Shown here piece after piece: positions 28,215-35,667 of a DNA stretch of 64,000 bases. The notes beneath the pieces are model-generated. The model searched no databases, was not told the DNA's origin, and saw only the letters and a list, made by a program, of their open reading frames with translations. The position numbers and the translations under genes were made by a program. The stretch is from Vreelandella stevensii S18214 (GTDB lineage: Bacteria; Pseudomonadota; Gammaproteobacteria; Pseudomonadales; Halomonadaceae), in assembly GCF_000275725.1 (NCBI RefSeq), contig NZ_AJTS01000035.1, forward strand, positions 1-64,000, in the 5' to 3' direction. Position 1 is the stretch's first letter; each line of letters begins with the position of its first letter.

Positions 28215-29214
28215 ACGTATCGCCTGCTTCGATACGGTAGCCCAGGTCAATGACGGGCTGGTCCACCCCTTCGCCACGAATACGTGCCAGCAGGGCCTGA
28301 GCCGCCCTTTCACCGATGGCCTCGCGGGGGGTCACGACGCTGGCCAGACGCGGCGTCATGGCCTGCCCCACATCATGACCGTGAAAACCGGCAATGGCCA
28401 TCTGTTGGGGGACGGCAACTCCTTGGCGCAGGCATTCGAAGTACGCCCCCACCGCCACGTCATCGTTGGTGCAGAACACCCCATCCGCCTGAGGGTAATC
28501 CTGCTGAATCTGTTGCATCAATGCAGCGCCCACGGTGTAAGAGGAGCGCTGGCTACGCTGCAAGGTGACGGGGGAAAGCCCATGCGCCTGCATGGCCTGT
28601 CGATAGCCTTGCTCACGCTGGCGCGTCCGCTCATCGAGACGCACGGCCAGATAGAGAATGTGGCGGCGGCCACGCCGTATCATCTCGCTGACCATCTCGT
28701 AGGCGGCACTCACGTTGTCGTACCCGACGGCCTGCTGAAGCGGTGGGCGATGGGTGTCCATGATCTCCACGATAGGAATACCCGCGGTTTCCAGCATGCG
28801 CAAGCTGCGCGGCGTATGGTCTCGATCCGAGAGAATCACACCATCGACATTATAAGAGAGCAGCGAGGCCAGGCTACGCTCTTCGAGCTCGGGGCTGTAG
28901 CCGTAGTGGGAAAGCATCAGATGATAGCCCGCAGGCTCGGTGTACGCTTCGATGCCCACGATCACGTCGGCAAATACCTGGTTGGTCAAGGAAGGAACCA
29001 GCACGCCAATGGAGTGGCTCGTGGCCCGCGACAGCAGGTCCGGCGCCCGGTTAGGAATGTAGCCAATCTGCTCCGCGGCACTGAAAATGCGCTCGCGCAG
29101 CCCTTCCGAGACCGCTTCCGGGTCGCGCAGGCAGCGGCTCACGGTCATTTTGGTGGCGCCGACGCGGTCGGCGATGTCTTGCAAGGTGGGGCGTTTTTTC
29201 TTCAATGGCGTCAC
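28210..29214 (-). CDS. gntR: LacI-family regulator, gluconate repressor (GntR-like)
   Basis: A 334-residue LacI/GalR regulator. The helix-turn-helix and hinge are TLQDIADRVGATKMTVSRCL (residues 10-29); a periplasmic-binding-like sensor domain follows, of normal length. The start is GTG at 29214. It closes an operon of TRAP transporter and gluconokinase. A palindrome identical in form to the E. coli GntR operator lies upstream of dctP, so it most likely represses the operon and is relieved by gluconate. Confidence 0.9.
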   Translation of the reverse strand: MTPLKKKRPTLQDIADRVGATKMTVSRCLRDPEAVSEGLRERIFSAAEQIGYIPNRAPDLLSRATSHSIGVLVPSLTNQVFADVIVGIEAYTEPAGYHLMLSHYGYSPELEERSLASLLSYNVDGVILSDRDHTPRSLRMLETAGIPIVEIMDTHRPPLQQAVGYDNVSAAYEMVSEMIRRGRRHILYLAVRLDERTRQREQGYRQAMQAHGLSPVTLQRSQRSSYTVGAALMQQIQQDYPQADGVFCTNDDVAVGAYFECLRQGVAVPQQMAIAGFHGHDVGQAMTPRLASVVTPREAIGERAAQALLARIRGEGVDQPVIDLGYRIEAGDTL

Positions 29215-29283
29215 TGCCTGATATCGTGGATGGGCACGGGTCTTACCTTAACGAATCCTGCGACCCGTCGCCTATCCCTTCCT

Positions 29284-29814
29284 TTAGCTTGACGAGCGCT
29301 GCGGTTGCCGGGACAGCGTGGCACAAAAGCGCTCGACAATCACGCGAGGCGGCAGCTCAATCGACAGCGTGACGGCCTCATCAGCCAGCGGCGGCTCCAG
29401 GTCCGCCAGCTGGCTGGCCAGCATGTCATCCCCCTTGAAGAAGTGGCCGGCACGAGTGGCCAGCCGCTCGCGCAGCACATCGGGCGTACCCTTCAGGTAG
29501 AGGATACGCAGGTCACCATCGCCCTGCCGCAAGCGGTCGCGATAACGCCGTTTGAGCCCGGAACAGGCAACCACTACCGAGGCATCCCGGGTGCGATAGC
29601 TTTCCAGCAGGGCCGATAGCGTTGCCAGCCACGCCTGGCGGTCGTCGTCGTTGAGCGGCGTACCGCTGGCCATCTTGGCCACGTTTGCGGCACTGTGATG
29701 GTCATCTCCATCGATGAACGTGGCCCCCAGCGAAGACGCCAACTGCTGGCCAATATGAGTCTTGCCGGAGCCCGAAACCCCCATGACAAGAATACGCTGT
29801 GAAGTGCTCGTCAC
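29284..29814 (-). CDS. gntK: Gluconokinase
   Basis: A 176-residue GntK-type kinase that phosphorylates D-gluconate to 6-phosphogluconate, feeding the Entner-Doudoroff or pentose-phosphate route. The P-loop is VMGVSGSGKTHIG; family segments are FIDGDDHHSAANVAKMASG, PLNDDDRQAWL and ACSGLKRRYRD. The start is GTG at 29814 behind ACAGGAGA. It sits 12 bp after the TRAP permease gene and 69 bp before gntR. Confidence 0.95.
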   Translation of the reverse strand: MTSTSQRILVMGVSGSGKTHIGQQLASSLGATFIDGDDHHSAANVAKMASGTPLNDDDRQAWLATLSALLESYRTRDASVVVACSGLKRRYRDRLRQGDGDLRILYLKGTPDVLRERLATRAGHFFKGDDMLASQLADLEPPLADEAVTLSIELPPRVIVERFCATLSRQPQRSSS

Positions 29815-29826
29815 ACTGCTCTCCTG

Positions 29827-31107
29827 TCAGTTGCCGCGCACGGCGGTCAAGTTGGGTAACCATGTCACGAACCCCGGGAAGGCAATCAACAGCACCAGCA
29901 CCACCAGCAGCGCCGCGTAATACGGCAACATGGCCTTGACCAGCGACTCCATCGACACCTTGCCCACGCCACACCCCACATACAGGCAGGTGCCTACCGG
30001 GGGCGTCAGTAGCCCGATGCCCAGAATGAAGGCCATCAAGACGCCAAAGTAAGCCGCGTCCACCCCCACCGAGGTCACGATGGGCGCCAGCATCGGAGCC
30101 ATGATCACCATGGCGGGCGTGAGATCCATGACGAACCCGACCAGCAACAGCAGCGCCGCCACGATCAGCAGCAGCAGGAAAGGCTCCTGGGTAATCGCCT
30201 GAACCTGACGCACCAGCGTCTGGGGCACCATATTGATAGTCAGGAACCATGCGATCACGGTGGCAAACGCCAGCAACATCATGACCATGCCAGTCAATCG
30301 AGCAGTGCGAATCAGCATGCCACCAAGCGCTGCCAGCTTGAACTCCCGATAGACCAGCAGGGAAATGGCCAGCGAATAGAGCAGCGCCGCCACGGCCGCT
30401 TCCGTGGCCGTAAAGACGCCGCCAATGATGCCGCCAATCACGATCACCGGCAGCACCAGGGCAAGCCAGGCCGCCTTGAACGCCTGCCACAGCACGTCCC
30501 AGCGGAACTGGCGCACGCCACCGCCCTGTCGGGAAGCCAGCAGAAACGTCGTCATCATCAGCGCACCGCCAATCAGCAGCCCCGGCACGATACCGGAAAT
30601 GAACAGGCGACTGATCGAGGTTTCCGTGACGATACCGTAGAGAATCAGCGGAATGGAGGGCGGGATGATGATCCCGATCACCGACGAGACCGTATTGATC
30701 GCCGTGGCATCCGCTGCGCTATAGCCCTGCTGCTTCATGGAAGGAATCATCATGGAGCCGGTCGCCGCCGTGTCCGCCACCGCCGAGCCACTGATTCCGC
30801 CGAAGAACATCGAGCCGGTGATGGCCACTTGGCCCAGCCCACCACGCATGAAGCCGACGAGCGCCCCCGCCAGCTCCATCAGACGCCGCGCAATCCCCCC
30901 TTGGCTCATCACTTCGCCCACCAGAATGAAGAACGGAATGGCCAGCAGGGGAAAGCTGTTCACGCCCCGGATGGACTGCTCGATCATGATCGACAGCGGA
31001 ATGTCCGACAGTATGGCCATGACCAGTGCCGCCACTCCCAGCCCAAAAGCAATAGGCAGGCCAATCACGATGGATGCGAACAGGATCGCCAGAAAAATCC
31101 ATAACAT
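29827..31107 (-). CDS. dctM: TRAP transporter large permease (DctM), gluconate system
   Basis: A 426-residue 12-helix permease. Typical DctM segments are ISGSAVADTAATGSMMIPSM and IGIIIPPSIPLILYG; the second half has GLLTPPVGTCLYVGCGVG. It couples Na+ to uptake of substrate delivered by DctP. The start at 31107 follows GGGGGAG. The open frame continues 66 codons upstream but that part overlaps dctQ. It lies 5 bp after dctQ. Confidence 0.93.
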   Translation of the reverse strand: MLWIFLAILFASIVIGLPIAFGLGVAALVMAILSDIPLSIMIEQSIRGVNSFPLLAIPFFILVGEVMSQGGIARRLMELAGALVGFMRGGLGQVAITGSMFFGGISGSAVADTAATGSMMIPSMKQQGYSAADATAINTVSSVIGIIIPPSIPLILYGIVTETSISRLFISGIVPGLLIGGALMMTTFLLASRQGGGVRQFRWDVLWQAFKAAWLALVLPVIVIGGIIGGVFTATEAAVAALLYSLAISLLVYREFKLAALGGMLIRTARLTGMVMMLLAFATVIAWFLTINMVPQTLVRQVQAITQEPFLLLLIVAALLLLVGFVMDLTPAMVIMAPMLAPIVTSVGVDAAYFGVLMAFILGIGLLTPPVGTCLYVGCGVGKVSMESLVKAMLPYYAALLVVLVLLIAFPGFVTWLPNLTAVRGN

Positions 31108-31112
31108 AGTGG

Positions 31113-31739
31113 TTACTCCCCCACAGAATCGGTGGATGGGTCGCGCGGCGCGAGCACCAGGCGCAGGCTGACCCATAGCCGCCACAGCGACACGGCAGCA
31201 ATGAAGATCACACACAGCACCAGAGACAGGCTGACCCAACTGAGCGGCACGCCCAGAATGGCAGAACGACCACTGGAGCGAGACAGCACCTGATACCCGC
31301 CCCACACCATCACCAGCATGAGCCCCGTGATGATCAGGTGCTGAAGCGCATACAGCAGATGCGCCAGGCGCAGCGGCAGTCGGCGCACCAGGGCATCCAC
31401 CGCAATATGCTCATAGCGCGCAAAGGCCGCCGCCGCGCCAATGAAGACCAGCCAGATGAACAGCATGCGCGCCAGCTCATCGACCCAGGGAAGCGAGTGA
31501 TTGAACAGCGAGCGCCCCACCACGTTGCTGGATACCGAGACGATCAGCGCGACCAGAATGGCGCCGATCAGATACTCCATGCCCAGCGTGAGCCAGCGAA
31601 ACAGGGCGGGCCCCTGACCCACATCGGTGTCGATTTCAAGGCACCGTCGGTTAGGGTCGTCCAGATAGGTCGAGGGGTCTGTCGGGTCGGGCGTTGCCAG
31701 CACAGGCTCGGCCTGGGGAGTATGCGAGGGGGATGTCAT
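31113..31739 (-). CDS. dctQ: TRAP transporter small permease (DctQ), gluconate system
   Basis: A 208-residue four-helix subunit. The first 45 residues are an acidic, Pro-rich cytoplasmic extension; the core has the DctQ segment SLPWVDELARMLFIWLVFIG and AHLLYALQHLII. The start at 31739 follows CAGGAG. It holds DctM in shape for docking of the binding protein. Confidence 0.9.
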   Translation of the reverse strand: MTSPSHTPQAEPVLATPDPTDPSTYLDDPNRRCLEIDTDVGQGPALFRWLTLGMEYLIGAILVALIVSVSSNVVGRSLFNHSLPWVDELARMLFIWLVFIGAAAAFARYEHIAVDALVRRLPLRLAHLLYALQHLIITGLMLVMVWGGYQVLSRSSGRSAILGVPLSWVSLSLVLCVIFIAAVSLWRLWVSLRLVLAPRDPSTDSVGE

Positions 31740-31805
31740 AAAAACTCCTGGGGCACTCTCGAATCGGGCAGGCCACTGGCCTGCCCGAACGCCCACGGCA
31801 ATGGC

Positions 31806-32882
31806 TTACTGAGACGTATGGTCTGCCACGATCTGCTGAATTTCAGCAATCAGGTCTTCCCCGATACGCGGTGCCCACTGGGTGTAGACGGGCTGAACGG
31901 CTTCCTGGAAAGCGGCCAGCTGCTCATCGTCCAACCGAGTGATCTGCATGCCCCGCGCTTCCAACTGCTCACGGGACCAGTCGTCGTATTCGGCAGAGAG
32001 CTGAATTTCATACTCGGCAGACTGGCGGGCGGCTTCCAGCACCAGTGCCTGATACTCCGGCGCCATGCGATTCCAGGTGCGCTCGGAGAGCATCATGATG
32101 AATGGCGTGTAAACGTGGCGCGTTTCCGTACCGTAATCCTGCACTTCGTTGAAGTTCGAGGTCAGGATGGTACTCCAGGGGTTCTCCTGCCCATCCACGA
32201 CGCCCTGCTCCAACGCCGAGAACAGTTCACCGAAGGCCATGGGTGTCGGGTTGGCGCCCAGCGCTTCCCAGATGGCCAGATGCACCGGGTTCTGCATGGT
32301 GCGTACGCTCAAACCGCGCACGTTGAGGCCCGCCACGTCGTCAGGAGTCGCCACCGGGCGGGCGCTGTTCGACAGCTGGCGGTAGCCATTCTCGGAAAAC
32401 GTCAGCGCTTTCAAGCCAGTGCCTTCAAAAGCATCCAGCATGTTCTGGGCCGCATCGCTCTGCATGACGGCAATGGCGGCTTCACGGCTGGGCAACAGGA
32501 ACGGCAAATCGAACACCGACAGCGCCTGCACGTAGCCGGTCGTGGCCGAGCTGGAAGGGTAAGTCATGTCCAGCGTTCCGGTCTGCAGCATCTCCATCAT
32601 CTGCACGTCATCCCCCAATTGGCTATTGGGGAAGACATTGACGGTAATCCGACCATCGGTACGCTGCGCCAGAATCTCGCCGAAATATTGGCTGGACAAG
32701 AACTGCGGGGAGGTTTCGGACAGCCCGATACCCATGCGCAGCGTATGGCGGCCGTGGTCTGCCAGGACCTCGCCCTCGATGGCGGGCGGCGCGGAAAGCT
32801 CCGGGCCTTGGGCATGCGCCATGCCAAAGGTCAGAGTGGTGGCGCCCAAAAGGGTCAATGTGCTACGCCAAATCGTTGTCAT
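31806..32882 (-). CDS. dctP: TRAP transporter substrate-binding protein (DctP), probably gluconate
   Basis: A 358-residue periplasmic binding protein with a signal peptide (cleavage after about AHA, residue 24). DctP/SiaP-family segments are visible: FPNSQLGDD, GLNVRGLSVRTMQNPVHLAI with the substrate Arg, and VVDGQENPWSTILTSNF. First gene of the operon dctP-dctQ-dctM-gntK-gntR. The ligand is inferred from gntK, gntR and the upstream operator; other sugar acids are possible. Confidence 0.9.
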   Translation of the reverse strand: MTTIWRSTLTLLGATTLTFGMAHAQGPELSAPPAIEGEVLADHGRHTLRMGIGLSETSPQFLSSQYFGEILAQRTDGRITVNVFPNSQLGDDVQMMEMLQTGTLDMTYPSSSATTGYVQALSVFDLPFLLPSREAAIAVMQSDAAQNMLDAFEGTGLKALTFSENGYRQLSNSARPVATPDDVAGLNVRGLSVRTMQNPVHLAIWEALGANPTPMAFGELFSALEQGVVDGQENPWSTILTSNFNEVQDYGTETRHVYTPFIMMLSERTWNRMAPEYQALVLEAARQSAEYEIQLSAEYDDWSREQLEARGMQITRLDDEQLAAFQEAVQPVYTQWAPRIGEDLIAEIQQIVADHTSQ

Positions 32883-33367
32883 CGTTGTTTCTCCACGCAG
32901 AATTGTTGTTAGTGGCCGGGTTGTGCATGGCCAGTTTTTGAAGGACCAGTGCTTGAATGACCAGGCTGCCGAGCGATGCGGTAGCTCGATGGCTTGCCGA
33001 TAATGTGTGTCAGGCGAGATGCTGATTTGTTACCGGTAACATCGAGTGTATGAAGGCTAGCGGCGGCCTCTGAGCGTGTCAAAACAAATATGGTGATTTG
33101 CGACCAACGTCCAGGAGTCGTCTGCACAACCAATCGCGCCCTGCAGCACGCGAACACCTCATTGGATACAGACTCGATATGGAAACTAAAACGGTGGCGG
33201 GTGCGCTGCTCCTCAATATGCGACCAAATGCCTCGTGCATCCGGCAGTGAAATAGCCTATCTTTTAAGTTATTAACTTATGGCCTTTTGTTATTAACCAG
33301 TCACCCCATGTGCCTGCTGCCCGATAACAGCCTGCCATTGAACTCCAACGACAATCCAAAGGAATAC
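32883..33367. other. Divergent intergenic region: gluconate promoter and DsrE-gene promoter
   Basis: 485 bp without a gene. The left part carries the GntR-type operator (33028-33041). The right part, more AT-rich, has an inverted repeat TAAGTT-ATT-AACTTA (33265-33279) and two direct copies of GTTATTAAC 21 bp apart (33268 and 33289). No other structure was seen. Confidence 0.6.
33028..33041. promoter_or_regulatory. GntR-type operator of the gluconate operon
   Basis: The perfect 14-bp palindrome TGTTACCGGTAACA, 146 bp before the dctP start. It has the form of the gluconate operator known in enteric bacteria (ATGTTA-centred) and agrees with a LacI-family regulator at the operon end. Confidence 0.75.
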
Positions 33368-33829
33368 ATGATGCGTCATTTACTATTGGCTGCCAGCGCT
33401 GTGACACTCTTCGCCCCCATGATGGCAACTGCCGAACAGCACGGCGATGAGCATGAAAAAGCTCTGATCATATTGACAAGCGAGTCTCTGCAGACTCAAA
33501 CCATGGCGATGATACTCGGCAATGCCATGTATCAGCAGGGCACAGAATTGAATATTTTGCTTTGCGATGCGGCAGGCGACCTTGCTATCAACGATTATCA
33601 AAGCGAAAACACCGTGAACACCCCACCCAGCAACCCCGCTGGCCAGGTAACGCCTGAGGGTATTCTGGGAATGCTCATGGCAGAGGGTGCGCAAGTCGAT
33701 GTTTGTGCAATCTATTTACCCAACACAGACCATACTCAAGAAGACCTTAGAGACGGCGTGGGTATTGCAGAGCCTGGATCCATGGCTGAAATGATGCGTG
33801 ACCCCAGCATCCCCGTTTTTAGCTTTTAA
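33368..33829 (+). CDS. Exported DsrE-family protein
   Basis: A 153-residue protein with a signal peptide (cleavage after about ATA, residue 22) and a DsrE/DsrF-like domain. Two Cys that could be redox-active are in LLCDAAG and DVCAIYLPN; the Asn/Asp-rich centre is typical of exported DsrE proteins. Function is not known; DsrE relatives move sulfur or act as peroxiredoxin-like proteins. An ATG at 33371 is an equally good start. AAAGGA lies before both. Confidence 0.75.
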   Translation: MMRHLLLAASAVTLFAPMMATAEQHGDEHEKALIILTSESLQTQTMAMILGNAMYQQGTELNILLCDAAGDLAINDYQSENTVNTPPSNPAGQVTPEGILGMLMAEGAQVDVCAIYLPNTDHTQEDLRDGVGIAEPGSMAEMMRDPSIPVFSF

Positions 33830-33970
33830 GCGACCTTTGACGGCCTCACTACGGACCAGTGAGGCCAGCGTATAATATCCATGCCTGGACAACTCCTGAT
33901 GCCATGTAAAGTCTTGGTACCGCCGGGGTATGCGCCATTACCCTGCTACTAACGATTGACCGGAGCGATC

Positions 33971-34198
33971 ATGATTTTTCCGCGCAGCCTTTCTCGCTTC
34001 GTATTTCCTCTCGTCATGTCACTTTACATGGTGACGATCATGACCTTTGTCATCACATGGGCCAACACAGGGTTGTCTGGTGATTTTTTGGCCCGCTGGT
34101 GGAGAGCCTTTTACATCGCATGGCCAATCGCTTTTAGCTTGATTCTGATAGGCGCTCCTTACCTGCAAGCGCTGGCCCAACGGCTCATCAGAAAATAA
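33971..34198 (+). CDS. DUF2798 small membrane protein, copy 1
   Basis: A 75-residue protein with two hydrophobic helices (FPLVMSLYMVTIMTFVITW, and AWPIAFSLILIGAPYL), ending in basic residues. It matches the DUF2798 pattern of two membrane-spanning segments. A second copy lies at 35335-35565, beyond the YghU-type gene. The start at 33971 follows CGGAG. No function is known. Confidence 0.75.
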   Translation: MIFPRSLSRFVFPLVMSLYMVTIMTFVITWANTGLSGDFLARWWRAFYIAWPIAFSLILIGAPYLQALAQRLIRK

Positions 34199-34450
34199 TC
34201 TCTGGCGGTGGCACATGTGTTCAGACAAACCCGGGGATGGTCAGTGGTCGCTGCACGCGATACATTCTGCCCAGTAAACGCGAATGGCTATATTTTTTGA
34301 GTGACCCCGACGTCCCCCCCTTTTGCCAGCGTTGCCTTTGTCCTACCCTTGCCATTTAATTAACTCGCTAACGACATACCCTTGTAGCCAGGCTCAAGCG
34401 CCCCCATAGATTCACTACGACAACGCATGACCGCTAAACGCGAGGACCTC

Positions 34451-35311
34451 ATGAGCGATCCAACCTATACGCCGCCCAAGGTATGGCAATGGGAACCCGG
34501 CAGCGGTGGCAAATTTGCCAACATCAACCGCCCCGTCGCAGGTGCCACCCACGATAAACATCTACCCGTCGGCAAGCATCCGCTGCAGCTGTACTCGCTG
34601 GCCACGCCTAACGGCGTCAAGGTCACCGTGATGCTCGAAGAGCTGCTGGAAAAAGGCATCATCGACGCCGAATACGATGCCCACCTGATTCAGATCGGTG
34701 AAGGCGACCAGTTTGGCAGCGGGTTCGTGGAGGTGAACCCCAATTCGAAGATCCCGGCACTGATGGACCATAGCGTCCAGCCACCCCAGCGGGTCTTCGA
34801 GTCAGGGGCCATCCTGCTCTATCTGGCCGAAAAATTTGGTGCCTTTCTTCCCAGCGACCCCGCCAAGCGTACCGAATGCCTTTCCTGGCTGTTCTGGCAG
34901 ATGGGCAGCGCACCGATGCTGGGCGGCGGCTTTGGCCATTTTTATGCCTATGCGCCGGAAAAGTATCAGTACCCCATCGACCGCTACACCATGGAAGTGA
35001 AGCGTCAACTGGACGTACTCGACCGCCACCTGGCAGACAACCGTTATATGGCGGGCGACGAATACACGATTGCCGACATGGCGATCCACCCCTGGTATGG
35101 CGCACTGGTCAAGAACCGTGTGTATGAGGCAGCCGAATTTCTGGAGGCCCACACCTACACCCACGTGCTGCGCTGGACCGAAGAGATCGATGCCCGTCCC
35201 GCCGTGCAACGGGGCCGCATGGTCAACCGCACCTGGGGAGAACCCCATGAGCAGCTTCATGAACGCCACGATGCCAGCGACTTCACTGAAAAAACCGAAG
35301 ACAAGCGTTAA
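34451..35311 (+). CDS. yghU: Glutathione S-transferase, YghU-type disulfide-bond reductase
   Basis: A 286-residue GST of the YghU/Ure2-like class, longer than common GSTs because of a 40-residue N-terminal extension. The thioredoxin-like domain has SLATPNGVKVTVMLEELLE with the Asn/Thr residues that bind glutathione, and FESGAILLYLAEKFGAFLP. The C-terminal helical domain follows (MLGGGFGHFYAYAPEK). The start at 34451 follows GAGG. It lies between two DUF2798 genes in the same orientation, with only 23 bp to the second. Confidence 0.92.
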   Translation: MSDPTYTPPKVWQWEPGSGGKFANINRPVAGATHDKHLPVGKHPLQLYSLATPNGVKVTVMLEELLEKGIIDAEYDAHLIQIGEGDQFGSGFVEVNPNSKIPALMDHSVQPPQRVFESGAILLYLAEKFGAFLPSDPAKRTECLSWLFWQMGSAPMLGGGFGHFYAYAPEKYQYPIDRYTMEVKRQLDVLDRHLADNRYMAGDEYTIADMAIHPWYGALVKNRVYEAAEFLEAHTYTHVLRWTEEIDARPAVQRGRMVNRTWGEPHEQLHERHDASDFTEKTEDKR

Positions 35312-35334
35312 TTCGCGTATCAGGAAAACCTACG

Positions 35335-35565
35335 ATGTTCGATCCGAAATACGCCCAGCTGATATTTTCATGCCTCATGGCGCTGTTCATGTCATGCATC
35401 ATGTCGCTGGTGATTACGCTATATAACGTGGGGCTCGTGGATGGGATCGTGATGATTTGGCTCAAAGCGTGGCTGTTTGCCTTTGCCGTCGCGCTGCCGG
35501 TGATCAATCTGGTCTCCCCTATCGTGCGACGGCTGGTGAAGCTGTTGATCAAACAGCCACGCTAA
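35335..35565 (+). CDS. DUF2798 small membrane protein, copy 2
   Basis: A 76-residue protein with two helices (LIFSCLMALFMSCIMSLVIT, and FAFAVALPVINLVSPIV) and the basic end RRLVKLLIK. It aligns with the protein at 33971-34198 (SLVITLYNVGL against TFVITWANTGL) and is a paralogue. It starts 23 bp after the YghU-type gene and probably shares its transcript, which ends in the hairpin at 35588. Confidence 0.75.
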   Translation: MFDPKYAQLIFSCLMALFMSCIMSLVITLYNVGLVDGIVMIWLKAWLFAFAVALPVINLVSPIVRRLVKLLIKQPR

Positions 35566-35587
35566 GCATCGACTCACGAAGAGACCC

Positions 35588-35632
35588 ATATAAACAACGG
35601 GGCCTGCTCATCGCAGGCCCCGTTGTTTATAT
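35588..35632. terminator. Strong hairpin, probable bidirectional terminator
   Basis: A perfect 20-bp stem with a 5-base loop. The outer part is AT-rich (ATATAAACAA and its complement) and the inner part GC-rich (CGGGGCCTGC). It lies between the ends of the convergent DUF2798 and TonB-receptor genes. Confidence 0.85.
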
Positions 35633-35667
35633 GGCGGTATGCCGCCGTATCTCACGCGGCACGTGTA

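Noticed and set aside
31338-32912. 524-codon frame antisense to dctQ and dctP
   Set aside because: It crosses two real genes and a gap and shows no family features.
34199-34450. Small RNA or gene in the gap before yghU
   Set aside because: No hairpin with a T tract and no credible frame was seen.
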